Below are positions 47,001-55,740 of a DNA stretch of 64,000 bases, piece by piece. The notes under the pieces are model-generated. The model did not search any database. It was not told where the DNA came from and saw only the letters and a program-made list of their open reading frames with translations. How positions within the stretch are numbered: position 1 is the first letter of the stretch; each line of letters starts with the position of its first letter. Source of the DNA: Alitta virens (taxonomy: Eukaryota > Annelida > Polychaeta > Phyllodocida > Nereididae). The position numbers and the translations under genes are program-made. The DNA is taken from contig OW028576.1 in NCBI GenBank assembly GCA_932294295.1, forward strand, positions 40,993,247 through 41,057,246, read 5' to 3'.

Positions 47001-49469
47001 ATTGACAGAGCTATTTTCAAATTCATTTTATTGTCTAGAGCTATTTTCAAATTCACTTTATTGTCCACTAGGGGCGTTGACAATGGGAGTGGCGTTGCTT
47101 AATATTTTCTTTGCCAGTGGCGCCGGTAGCAGGTCGATTCGTCACTGCGCAATTCGACCCAATGAAAACTGGTCCGTTCGTCACCTGTTAAGGTTTCATT
47201 TGACTTAACTACAGTATGTACAGATATTTACGGGTGACAAACCGTTCACATTCGGGGGACGAACAGACCCATTTCAGGTGAAGAATCCACTTTTTTCAGG
47301 TGACGAATGGGCCCGTTTTGGCGGGGACGAATCGCGCAGTGACGAATCGACCAGAAAGCATCGCAATGACTGTCATGGATAATCACGGAAAGATGAGTTA
47401 AAAAATAGTGCAGAAATCGATGATAATTGTCAACCTGTCAACCATTGTTTGTCTACATGTCAACTTTTCTGTGTCAACCTGTCAACCATGGCTGTGTCGA
47501 CCTGTCAACCTGTCGACCAATTTCAAGAATGAATAACCAAGTCACTACGATGTTACTACACCACACTAAGAAAACCAGGGATTGCAATTTGAAATAGGCC
47601 ACGCGAGTGACTAGCCACTCACGCAAAATTATCTTTGGTAACCTCGCGTGAGCTCCTGCTTGCAGAATTTGATCAATGGTTCATATTTAAACAGTTATAC
47701 CAAGCTTTGAATAAGCAAGAATTTAATTGCAATCTAAAGTATAGCTTATATAAGATGGGTTTTCCTTTTGAAGTTAGATTGCAAGACAGTCAAAAGTAAT
47801 TCTACAACCTCTTTACCGAAAAAACTCACGCCGACCCTAACTTTTGCGTGAGCAAGTAAATGCTCACGCAAAATCACATTTGCATGAGCTCTGCGTGAGC
47901 AGGAGCTCACGTCAAATTTCAATCCCTGGAAAACCTTACCTGAGATCACATCCGTGCCTTGACCATTTCCACACTACGTTCAAAAACTTTTTGTCTACCG
48001 TAACGGAGGGTATTATTGACAGGGCAGGTATTTTCGACACTCACATTAAAATGCTAAAATTTTATTTTCATTTTTTTTAACAAACTAATTTAAGTGTCAA
48101 AAATACCCGCCCTGTCGATAATAGCCTCCGTTACGGTAATTACTTGTTAACAATTTGGTAGAGGCACTGAATCAAAAAATAATTTAACAGCTGCTCACAG
48201 GCGCCGTCCAGCTAGCATCAGTGCGTTGTAAAGATATAATAAGAAGGTGCCGCTCTCGTGCACTGAGCGAGTTGACTTGGCCTCATTCAAAGGCCTGATG
48301 CTCTAACTACACTTAATATAAATGGCAGATTCTTTGGTAACATCAAACAATATTTCCTATTAATCTGAATCGACAACATAATGGTTATTTACCATATTTA
48401 TGCTGTTATAACACAATTTTCAGACGTGAATACGATCGCGACAGTCATGTGGCCAGAATATAGGTCATTCATAGCAGCAGGAGGGGCACCTACGGGGATT
48501 TTTAAGTAAAACCCAGAGGCCCAGGAGGGGCACCTACGGGGACTTTTAGGTAAAACCCAGAGGCCCAGTAGGACACAGACTTGCTGCAAATGGTCGTGGA
48601 CCTAATTTAGAGCAGGGCGGACGTAATTGGCGACACTGCTGACCTAGATTCTATCCGCAAGACCCTCGCCACATAATTTCGAGTGCTCCACCTTTCTTAT
48701 CTATATATCTGGACACACCAGCCTCTGCTGGAGGGCGCCTGTGGGCTGCTCAACCAATCAGACGTTCATCAAAAGACTCGCCTGTTGAATAAGGCAAAGG
48801 CGTTTCAACCCCTTTTTTTTTACCATTGTAAAAAGTACTAGTTAATACTTAACTTGACCCAGTTTTCTTAGTGTAACCCTCAAACTTCGTTTATGGGGGG
48901 TTCAAAATAAGCCAAAATTATACAATATTAGACATTGTATACATATAGTTACCAAGCAATTTACTAATTAGTGAACTTACCACTTTACTCCTGCACTCTG
49001 GTACTTGTCACTCAAGCGCAATATGTTCTTAATATTGCGAGATGGAGCATTGTCTAGCGGGTTCCAAATGTAATTATTCTCAATAATGAAGCGTTTTACT
49101 TTGAAAGACGCATAAACTTTTCTGGCTGTTGCATCATTCCACAAAGACGTTCTAGTGGGAAGATTGCCATAGGATTTCAGTTGAACATCAAGCAGATCCT
49201 GCATATTCTCGTTAGATCTGCGTGGTTTGATTACCCCTTGCCAGCCCTTGGCATCATCATGATCATGGACAATCTCGGTGGAACCGCCACTGGCACTGTC
49301 AACTGATGATTGACATGCTGAGCTGCAGACATCGCAAAGTTCTAAATTACCCTCATCTTCATTTTCACTCTCACTTCCTGAATCATTTTCCTTCAGTGGC
49401 ACAGACGCCCTGACTTGATTATTGGTCTTCTGCATCTCCCAATCAAAGGCCCTTCGCAAAATAGGGTGG
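25038..49469 (-). CDS. Unidentified multi-exon host gene, eight exons, 5' end not found
   Basis: Exons right to left: 48981-49469, 41646-41813, 40363-40521, 36512-36626, 36322-36424, 34011-34179, 26184-26334, 25038-25232. Each has an AG acceptor and a GT donor (mostly GTAAGT/GTGAGT), and all seven junctions keep phase, for example TG|G making the Trp before SDLEKKLESI. About 480 residues are visible. The first exon is acidic/Ser-rich (GSESENEDEG), then SFKVKRFIIENNYIWNPLDN. Later blocks include LQLYPDSAADLAYCLHDEQS, YVFKNYLEFLFTTLCLLWPM and PQLIGQLLASHNVESFPSF. The end is ARKIKFPTAADIEKVPS...LRTVTLLK. I see no transmembrane, zinc-finger or catalytic signature that names it. The stop codon overlaps AATAAA. 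Introns are full of transposons. The gene is well supported; its function is unknown. Confidence 0.75.
26340..27280. other. Intron sequence of the unidentified gene, no exon seen
   Basis: Mostly unremarkable intron. Positions 27005-27040 (GCACATGGGATGTGAAGAGC, then TCTGCCCATTATAG) resemble 30385-30420 in the retroelement relic. Confidence 0.4.
27290..28260. repeat. Rearranged copies of repeat family R1
   Basis: Positions 27290-27480 repeat the 21915-22620 family in the same orientation, 27644-27800 is an inverted piece (the RICSERYSMTF frame on the minus strand), and 27960-28240 is again in plus orientation, like 22790-23060. A related copy lies at 33075-33290. Confidence 0.6.
28262..28500 (-). 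mobile_element. Fragment of the hairpin-ended element family
   Basis: AATAAACGTTTGCCACACGA and CACAAGAGGGCTCCGGCGAT match internal parts of 18853-20514. Termini are not recognisable. Confidence 0.5.
29601..30029 (+). pseudogene. Gag-like frame of the retroelement relic
   Basis: A 142-codon open frame. Conserved-looking residues include FPERHPHQALTLFKYCNVIH and SMSWGAIHQELYLHCL. It is truncated by a stop before the Cys/His-rich finger, which continues in another frame, so it is treated as broken. Confidence 0.5.
30540..31050 (+). repeat. Two diverged direct repeats of about 230 bases
   Basis: The units near 30540 and 30775 share AACTAAGTTGGAATGAGT-type starts, then TATGTGGAGTGAC-like, CTGTGGG-TTCCCCC, GATGACGTCATAC and GCTATGGCGAGACTACGCA. 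They lie at the 3' side of the retroelement relic, where Ngaro-type elements carry split repeats. Confidence 0.6.
31158..31182. repeat. Perfect 11-bp stem-loop
   Basis: CTCTGCCCCAC, loop AGA, GTGGGGCAGAG. It is placed near the end of the retroelement relic; the motif AGCTCTGCCC also occurs at 27030 and 30408. Confidence 0.75.
31750..31769. repeat. Poly-G tract of about 19-20 bases
   Basis: An uninterrupted G run lies within otherwise AT-rich sequence. It could form G-quadruplex structures or be length-variable. Confidence 0.8.
31850..32026 (-). mobile_element. Fragment of the hairpin-ended element family
   Basis: Read on the minus strand it begins TAGCCAGAACCAACCTACAT and continues into the AACACGTTAGCATACC block seen in copies 1 and 2. 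The 3' half is missing. Confidence 0.65.
32389..32691 (-). mobile_element. hAT-like MITE, copy 2
   Basis: Opposite orientation to copy 1: it starts GGAAAAAGTGCAGTATAGCA and ends GCACTAAACCC. The flanking octamers AAAGGCCT and AAAGTTTA share only four bases, so the duplication has decayed or the ends shifted. Confidence 0.75.
33455..33534. repeat. 80-bp perfect palindrome with no spacer
   Basis: Two 40-base arms meet at ACTAGT, and the arms pair without a mismatch. The left arm starts CAAATTTAAAATCACATG and the right arm ends CATGTGATTTTAAATTTG. It lies in an intron of the unidentified gene. Confidence 0.95.
34979..35282 (-). mobile_element. tRNA-derived SINE (family A), copy 2
   Basis: On the minus strand it has an A box (GGCCTAATGATTAAGG) and a B box (GGGTTCGAATCCAGG), then the same body as 1400-1662. 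Confidence 0.85.
35288..36053. mobile_element. AT-rich element with ATCGATTAATCG repeats, hAT-like ends
   Basis: The left end TAGGGCTCGTCAAATATCGA and the right end ATTCCTAGCTCTA (inverse TAGAGCTAGGAAT) both lead into ATCGATTAATCG motifs. A block of about 110 bases (GATTATTGATTTGTAACCTC) occurs twice, near 35350 and 35790. No clear target duplication is seen. Confidence 0.5.
36715..37865. repeat. Dispersed repeat R2, copy split by a hairpin-ended element
   Basis: Positions 36770-36880 and 37646-37865 together match the inverse of 42225-42570 (for example GAAAAGACTCTATT and AGAAAGTTATATTTATGGAA there). The uninterrupted relative at 42225-42570 gives the empty site of the insertion at 36881-37645. 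Confidence 0.85.
36881..37645 (+). mobile_element. Hairpin-ended element with 12-bp TSD, copy 2 (765 bp)
   Basis: It has the same ends as copy 1: TAGCCAGAA, a 5' hairpin identical to copy 1, and a 3' hairpin CCCTGTCC-TGT-GGACAGGG followed by GACTTGTAG. The duplication CTAACTGATTCC (36869-36880 and 37646-37657) is single in the paralogous empty site at 42440-42460 (with one base difference). It lacks the internal MITE of copy 1. Confidence 0.9.
37866..38976. other. Intron sequence; short repeat at 38310-38385
   Basis: No exon is seen. ATATTTCTATAGCACCCTTT followed by TCATGCGCAAGCATGCTCAA resembles a short motif I have seen at the ends of non-LTR elements and SINEs in many marine animals; the assignment is uncertain. 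Confidence 0.35.
38977..39600 (+). pseudogene. Integrase fragment of a second gypsy-type element
   Basis: Positions 38982-39275 encode an H2C2 integrase finger: HKGHMGTESSLRLARE, YWHGMSNDIKQLI and CTVCTQYQ, then PWS. Broken frames further on still show the catalytic-core pieces FIEVD and CARYGIPDTIKSD. A short non-LTR tail (39399-39521) interrupts them. No LTRs are seen. Confidence 0.75.
39399..39521 (+). mobile_element. 5'-truncated non-LTR retrotransposon tail
   Basis: A 120-base segment ends AATAAAGTTTCTATCTATCT, a typical 3' end with a tetranucleotide tail. Removing it rejoins VVRKLDTH to CARYGIPDT of the gypsy integrase. Confidence 0.65.
39840..40098 (+). mobile_element. hAT-like MITE, copy 3
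   Basis: The left TIR is complete. The right TIR has lost its inner part and retains GGCACTTTTTCC. The 8-bp duplication ATAGCTTT is at 39832-39839 and 40099-40106. Confidence 0.85.
41300..41475 (+). mobile_element. tRNA-derived SINE (family C)
   Basis: A box GTCTAGCTCAGGGGTAGCGC and B box GGGTTCAATTTCC have spacing close to a tRNA. The body after the tRNA part differs from families A and B. Confidence 0.7.
42225..42570. repeat. Dispersed repeat R2, uninterrupted copy
   Basis: Inverted relative to 36715-37865. It contains the undisturbed site corresponding to CTAACTGATTCC, which validates the 12-bp duplication there. Confidence 0.85.
42733..46370 (-). pseudogene. Decayed Ty3/gypsy element, Gag to integrase order preserved
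   Basis: From right to left: Gag piece (WPNLIKWLTLVDLAVQYESA, 46250-46366); CCHC knuckle (CYNCNEYGHIRRNC, about 45770-45815); protease (DILVDTGTQVSLLS, 45415-45460); RT thumb (VPFLGHVVEAGIRPDPRKIE, 44500-44560); RNase H (MTDASDLAKGCGL, 44260-44301); integrase finger (CEICQKRKQTGRV, 43205-43250) and core (AVDIVGPLP, LHSDQG, YQPQSDGLVERFNR, 42850-43175). Frames shift repeatedly and most of the RT palm is missing. No LTR pair was found. A small MITE (46010-46207) is inserted in the Gag part. It lies in an intron of the unidentified gene, in the same orientation. Confidence 0.85.
46010..46207. mobile_element. MITE with TCGAAATAAG-type ends, copy 1
   Basis: The ends AGGGATCAAAATAAGC and GACTTATTTCGAGGTCT are imperfect inverted repeats. 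The inside has repeated GGTAACC motifs. The same sequence occurs inverted at 60587-60788. Confidence 0.75.
46613..46985 (+). mobile_element. Hairpin-ended element family, diverged copy
   Basis: It starts TAGCCAGAAC with the 5' hairpin deleted, then follows copy 1 through AACACGTTAGCATAC, GGAAAAGCCAGTGGAAACAT and CTCACTAGAGGGCTCCGGCG. The 3' end is not identified. Confidence 0.65.
47132..47352. mobile_element. Small MITE with GGTCGATTCGTCA termini, copy 2
   Basis: Terminal inverted repeats of about 25 bases (GGTCGATTCGTCACTGCGCA and the inverse CAGTGACGAATCGACC). Interior GACGAA motifs are repeated. Like copy 1 it is preceded by GGTAGCA. Confidence 0.75.
47996..48138. mobile_element. 143-bp MITE, TA-flanked, arms about 45 bp
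   Basis: Left arm TACCGTAACGGAGGGTATTA and right arm inverse TACCGTAACGGAGGCTATTA, continuing through ACAGGGC-GGTATTTT-GACACT. The TA at both ends fits a Tc1/mariner-type duplication. Confidence 0.75.
48481..48568. repeat. Two tandem 44-bp units
   Basis: GAGGGGCACCTACGGGGA is followed by TAAAACCCAGAGGCCCAG and repeated once with two or three differences. Confidence 0.85.
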
Positions 49470-50580
49470 CTGGAAAAGCGGGAATCCCAACGTTGATTGG
49501 GGTGAGTGTATAATGCGGATCACGCGGACCATGGAGACCATGCGGACTAGCGCAAAAACAAACAAGCGTAAACTGACAAATACAACACACCCCCATTTCG
49601 GCCGTATATTGTGGAATGCGGACCATGCAGACCAAAAGAAGTTTCAGCAATCACCAGCTTAATTAAAAAAAATAAAATAATAAAACAATATTTAACTATA
49701 ATAAAGAATAAAGGAAAGAGTAGATTAAAGAAGAACAATTAAATTACAAAATAAAAGGACAGAAAAACTGCCATATGATTGGCCAGAAGCTATTGAAAAT
49801 GTTCACCTTCTGATTGGTATATATACAATACAACTATTTATTTCTGCAGACCAATGTTAAAGATAACACCATTATTAAATAATGCAGACCAAGTTGTAGA
49901 TTAATGAAGACCAAGTGGTAGCAGACCATCTTTTGTAAAACGCAGACCATAATATGTTTGTGCATTTTGAAAAAAATTTGAAGCATGTTTTTACTTAATT
50001 TCTGCATGCTTTAAATATGCATCAATAAATTACTCAAGGAATTAATACTATGAACACACAATGCTCCTGAATAAACTCCAGGGTTAAAAAAAATTGAGCA
50101 ATGTACATGGTGTAACCTAAATTTTACAGCGAAATTTATACAGTTGGAAACCAAGCTCGATCATGTCGTGTGAACCCAGAACTCCCATTGGCCAATTAAG
50201 GCAGTCCCTCAACCAGTGAGATTGCTGGATTCACATGACATCATCTGGAGTTAAGCTTCCAAGTCTGAGAAAGTTTCCAAGTCAAAAAATGAATTTCAGT
50301 GTACTGTAATTAATGCAAAAGGTAAAATTCTGTTCGAAAATTAAGAGATGCTTGACTTTTAAATTTTTCATTCATCACACCACAGAGAAAGTTCTTCATG
50401 ATAACCAGGCTTAGAAAACATGTACCATTTAACATCATTTAACATCATTTAACATCACAATACATTTAGAGGCCCCATTTAACCCCCGTAATTCCCGCAA
50501 CTCCAATTATTCCCGTAACTCCCAACAATTCCTACCAATTCCTGGAAGTCCCTGATGATTCCAATATTTCCTAATAATTC
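49470..50580. other. Sequence upstream of the first visible exon of the unidentified gene
   Basis: Further 5' exons should lie right of 49469 but none could be supported. Positions 49500-49930 contain many ATGCGGACCATG / GCAGACCA motifs, suggesting a degenerate repeat. 50430-50460 has four AACATCATTT units. Confidence 0.4.
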
Positions 50581-50581
50581 T

Positions 50582-50686
50582 CAATAAGTCCTTGTGGTTC
50601 CCATAATTCCCAATAAGTCCTTGTGGTTCCCATAATTCCCAATAAGTCCTTGTGGTTCCCATAATTCCCAATAAGTCCTTGTGGTT
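50582..50686. repeat. 29-bp minisatellite, 3.6 perfect copies
   Basis: The unit CAATAAGTCCTTGTGGTTCC plus CATAATTCC starts at 50582, 50611, 50640 and 50669. Degenerate AATTCC-type units surround it from 50480 and recur at 58600-58680. Confidence 0.9.
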
Positions 50687-51369
50687 AGGACTGGTTCCTA
50701 TAGGTCCCTGTTAATACTGATGATGCCCATAATACCTAATAAATCTAGACCATTCATTAACTCCATCTAATTCTTAACCATAATCAATGCATAATTCCTA
50801 ATACAATCAGACCATCGTTGTAACTCCTCACAAGTTTAATTTTTCCTATAGTCCTGCCAATTTCCATTTTTATATATATATAGTAATTAGGCAGATTCAC
50901 TGAAATATATATTGCAGCAGTTATTTAAGTATTTGAAGAATGAAAATATGGTGTAACAAGTTAATTAAATTAAACATAGGTTTGATATAAAATAACGTTT
51001 ATCTCTTAATTTCTAGTGGTATTGATATAGAGATCTTTCAGAGACTGGAAAGGACATCCAGCTGGGCAAATACAGACTCAATGGCTTTATGAATTCTGCC
51101 AGCTCATGATCACTTTAATTATTTGTGACTGCTTTTGACTGTAATAACTTCATAAACTATGCCTTTAACCAATAGCAATCATAATAGCTCAAGCTGGCAC
51201 TACTGAGGTAGACACCTTTGTATTACTGGAGTGTGCTTCAACCAAGCCGTGTTGGTCCCTGGGGTTCTTCGCCCAAAGGGTTGTCAACCTTGCCACAAAG
51301 AAGCAAGAAATTCCTATGATGAACATCAAAAAATTTAAAAAATAAAATAAGACTACAAGAAGGAATGTA

Positions 51370-51487
51370 CAATTTTATGAACTATATTCAGAATGTCCTC
51401 AGGAAGAATTATGTCACTGTTGATATTGTACAGCCAGCAAGTGAAGAAGATGATGCTGATATTCAAGAACTAGAATTTCAAAGGTAT
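51370..51487 (+). other. Possible plus-strand exon
   Basis: An open ATG-led segment encodes MYNFMNYIQNVLRKN then DIVQPASEEDDADIQELEFQ and ends at a GT donor (CAAAG|GTATATG). A candidate partner exon at 52215-52292 (acidic then basic, ending MKRR stop) follows an acceptor TTACTTGTTACAG, but the phase does not join cleanly. This is low confidence. Confidence 0.25.
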
Positions 51488-51577
51488 ATGTATTTCTGAT
51501 CACTTTAATCTTGACAAAATTTTCTTGACTAGATATAGCTTTGAAAAGTCTTTATTTTGCTTGAAAAAATTAGTTTG

Positions 51578-51890
51578 GGGTTAAGTGCAGTATAGCGGAC
51601 CCAAATTTATGCCCATATTTGGCGGCCATTAAAAATGTAATTTTATCAAATATTTCACAAGTTTTAAGTTCTAGCACAATTAAAATAACATTTGGTGTAT
51701 ATAAGCAGGGGTTTGGGGGTGGAGTCCCCAAGAAAAAACGAAAATAAACGCTGTCTTTACCGTGAAGATGAAACCGCCGTTATAACTACATTAATTTTTG
51801 TGACATTTCAAGCATTTTAAGTCATAGGCCAGGCAATGAGGCTTGTTAAATATGGTCATAAATCTGGGTCCGTTATACTGCACTTTTTCC
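51578..51890 (+). mobile_element. hAT-like MITE, copy 4
   Basis: Both TIRs are intact; the 8-bp duplication TTAGTTTG is at 51570-51577 and 51891-51898. Confidence 0.9.
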
Positions 51891-52299
51891 TTAGTTTGCC
51901 ATATTGCAATACTCTCCATGGCTACTTCTCTGTGACAAGTCGACTTGGCCATAACGATGAATGACATGGCAAAAAAATTATCATTGGATAGATAGGATAC
52001 CTTAAGTTAATTTGGCTGAATGAAAAAATATTGTTAGGTTTCTGATTTCATAGCCCTCACAAGGTAGGGTCCGTAGGTCAGCCAAAGTTTAAATTTTTAG
52101 TTATAATGTATAGTAATATTTTAAAAGTTAAAAAAAAAAATAAAAAGTTTAGGCAGGGAAATGGAAACAAAAAAGGCATTGCATCTCATTGGAACTTCTT
52201 TTACTTGTTACAGGTTCCCATGCAGCAGAAACTGAGTCTGATTCTGAAGGCATCACCAAGTCATACACCAGACACAGAATGAAACGACGATGAAAATCG

Positions 52300-54341
52300 A
52301 GCATTTATTTATGGTTAATTTTGAGGGCACCCACTCATTATTAGTGAAGACTTGTTTTTGATTCGTTTGCTGTGTCACAATGAGTTTGAGGTAACATTTT
52401 CTGCTTCATGTGTTCTTAAGTACTGTGAAGGCTTGAATTTTGACGGATCAAATTGATGCACGCAAACATTTAAAGGCATGAATGGGTACATGGTCAGAAA
52501 TTGATTACCCTAGATCTGATAAACTGAAGATGTAGAAACATCATGAGCTTAGAATAAGTGTGTTATTACTTTTTTCTTTTTTTCCTCCCTACTAAAAGGA
52601 TTTATTTAGTTGATCCCCAAGATCGGGCATGTCATCTACTTTTTCTAAATTCAGTTTATGCATCTTGTAGGTTTATAGCTTTTTGTTCTTCATGGCATAA
52701 GTGACTTACATGGGGAAGCATTTGGTGGCATTAAATAACATTTTTTATGTGCTGGACCATTGGCGGTGTTGATCCAGTTTTCCTGTAACACTTGATGGTT
52801 CTGCATAGAGTTTCCTACTTCATGGTATGTTAGGCATTCATCTGTGAGTAGTGTATTGGTGATACCCCATAAGCTTCTAGTCAGCGATGTCATTGGTGTA
52901 CACCAAAAACTTGGTACTTATTGGGGCTCCTGATGCCACTGGCACTTCATTCAGAATAAGTCACTCTACCCACTACTACCTGTTGTTGGCAATTGCTTTT
53001 GTAATATGAGAGTTTGCTACATGGCCAAATAAGTCACAAGCGTTTCCATGACTTGGATAAACACATGGAAAAGCATGGTTTTCATCTAATTATAAGTAGT
53101 CTTGGACTTGCTCTGTACATTACATCAAAGTGCAATTTGTGGTTGGTAGACATGATACTATTATATAAAGCAGCTAAGATGCAACTTTTTAATGCATTTA
53201 TTCGAAAATGCTGGTGCGAATGCAAAATGCTGAATGTCCAACACCGAGGGGTTTCTGGTTCAGGTATAGCTTACTTAGGTAATGTACGTACTGTATGTTA
53301 TAGAGTAGAAAACACCTTTGTGGAACAGTACTTTTAAAAACATGTGTTCATTTATATTCCAAGAAATATTCAGTTGATAAGATACCTATTTGGAGTGATA
53401 GGTTTCAGCATAAGGAGCTTCGTATCACACTGACTTCTTCAGCTTGTGTCATTGGATAAAGTTCAGGATGTGAAATACCTCATTGTGAGGTTTTTTAACT
53501 GCCTTCTTGTATCTTATTGTGTTGTTTAGTGCATATATTATGCATTGTGAAAATGCCAAAGAACTAGTTGCCAAGAATATAAAAGTGGTGTATAGTGTAA
53601 ATCAAAATTGATATGTAAACTTTAATTCACTTGTAAGGTAAAAAATTGCACTTGATGAGTCATTGTTGATACATAGAACTATATTTTGTGGAGGTTTAAG
53701 CTCCCTTGATGACTCATACAGACATTCATGGCAATGGATAATCCTGTATTCACTGAAGCTTGTCATTGAGGACAAAGTTCAGCTACAGTGACACCACTTG
53801 CCTTCTAGTGATAGAAGACTCCTACCTTATGAGTCATCATGGGATAGAAAAGCTGTAATAGGACAAATGGGAGTGTGACTCATCAATTCCGTTTTTAGTA
53901 GACTCTAACAGACATAAGCTTTGTAACTTCTTGTTGCCTGTTCGGGGACTATTTATTTCAATGTAGGCCTATATAAGCAATTAAACTTACTAATCAGTAC
54001 TCATATAATTTTGTACTGGTCAAGTTATTATTATTGTAATAACATTATGTATTGACACATTGTTAAAAAATACCAGAAGGAATGATAAATGTGCTGCTGA
54101 CATAATTTGCAAATTTGATCGGTACTTACTGGATGATGTGACAATAAATAATCATATTTTTGTATTAAAATAATATTTATGTACTCTCAAGTGAAAATAA
54201 TTCTGAATCCACTTTCCTGTATTTCATTTGAGGCTATACTGTTTCAGATTATAATAAATTTTGAACAACAAAATCTTTTCTTGTTTTATTCCAAATCGAT
54301 TTTGACAAAATAGCGATGTCGCAAATAAGTAATGACTTCAG
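52300..54341. other. Intergenic or long untranslated DNA
   Basis: No supported gene. The sequence is AT-rich without obvious repeats, and short frames have no family match. Confidence 0.4.
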
Positions 54342-54344
54342 TTA

Positions 54345-54379
54345 AGGCCCCTTCACACATAGCCGGATTAGAGACCGGA
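54345..54379 (+). repeat. Harbinger left TIR
   Basis: The inverse of 58269-58303 with four mismatches; TTA lies outside. Confidence 0.9.
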
Positions 54380-55006
54380 GAGTCCTGGAGGACAACTCCA
54401 GCATACTCCGGGTAATGCCGTATAGACATTGTGTGCATTTCCGGCATTGTCCGGGGCTATCCGGGAACACCGTGGGACTCTGGCAAAATAAAATCAAACA
54501 TGTTTAATTTTTCATGTCGGAGGTACCGGAGTAATTTCATCCGTGTTGCTGCATGTAGACTCTCAGTAGACTCCACCGATCTCCGGGAATCTCCATATTG
54601 ACTCAGGAATACTTCGTGTGACCTCCGATTAAGTCCGGCGTCAACCGCGCATGAAAATTCCATGCCGGAGAGTTCAAGGAGCAACACGGTTCAACACGGG
54701 TGAACAAGGAGAGCGGGTTACGGGTCAATTGCTTGACCCCGGTAACCACGTTAGGTACAAGGTGTCACACTAAGTCAATATGGAGAGGCCGGAGTGAACA
54801 AGGTGTCAACACGGTGTCAAATAGACTGACACGGAGTGAGTATGGATGTCTTCGTATATATAGCACCGCCATCTTGGGAGAAGCATCATTCCGGCGCACG
54901 CTGTTCATCGTTGATCATCGAATTAATTGCATTATCGCTCACTTCTTCTGGATTGCTGAACTCTACCAAAGCCTTGGTATTACTGCCATTGCTTTGAATA
55001 ACCACC

Positions 55007-55740
55007 ATGCCATCTAGGAGAGGAAAAGGGAGGGCTACCAAGAAGACTGTCGTGCAAGAGGAAGCTGGACCTGCTGTTGAAGATGCAGGAATTAATACCT
55101 CTACAGTTTCAAGACCACAAAGTCCACAAGGCATGCCTGATTTACCTGGGCCAGTTGTACCTGCTGCTGCTGAGGTACCTGCTTCAACTGCAGCTGCTGC
55201 AGCTCCACCACCACCTACAGCAAAGGCGAAAAGGCACAAAAAAGAACCCCTGAACCTGACAGAAGACCAGGAACAAGATGTGGCTGACTGGTACCGTGCC
55301 CAGGAGATGCTATACAACCGGCGGCTTGCACAATACAAGTGGATAGACATAAAATCGCGAATAATCGACCAAAAGGCGAAAGAGCCGTCGTGCACATCCC
55401 AGCAGCTGAAGACGTGGACGACTCCATGCGGACATCAGTGGGGAAGCTTACTGATCAAAGCAAGAAGCCTTCTGGTGGGGCCGCCAGAATCCTCACAGAC
55501 CGGGACAACTGGATAATGGAAATTTTAGGGTATCTGGAGAGGCACATCAAGAGGGTTGACGCTGGGAAACAGAAGAGAAGGTGGGCAGCTTTCCCACAGT
55601 TTATCGGCAAAAAGCACATCAACCAGCAACAGAGGTACCACTGAGGATGATGACACTTCTGATGCGGAGGTCATTGTGGATACTTCGGATGATGGTGGCA
55701 GAGATTCGGATACTAGCAGGTCCAAGGGTGAGCCTTACAA
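55007..55740 (+). pseudogene. Harbinger Myb/MADF-like DNA-binding protein, frameshifted
   Basis: The ATG at 55007 (MPSRRGKGRATKK) opens an Ala/Pro-rich lead followed by a trihelix/MADF-type domain: LTEDQEQDVADWYRAQEMLY, then RRLAQYKWIDIKSRIIDQKA. The frame is lost near 55420 and continues in another frame with DDSMRTSVGKLTDQSKK and DNWIMEILGYLERHIKR, then shifts again near 55560 into an acidic stretch (TTEDDDTSDAEVIVDTSDD). In this superfamily such a protein carries the transposase to DNA and the nucleus. The domain order fits; at least two frameshifts make it a pseudogene. Confidence 0.8.

Noticed and set aside
50582..50686. Could be read as a CRISPR array (29-bp direct repeats)
   Set aside because: The units are contiguous with no spacers, and the genome is clearly eukaryotic.
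52690..52893. 67-codon minus-strand frame as an upstream exon of the unidentified gene
   Set aside because: No acceptor/donor pair in the right phase was found, and the residues show no continuity with the exon at 48981-49469.
54886..55395. 169-codon minus-strand frame opposite the Myb/MADF-like gene
   Set aside because: It is the antisense shadow of the Ala/Pro-rich and trihelix coding region, whose plus-strand motifs are real.
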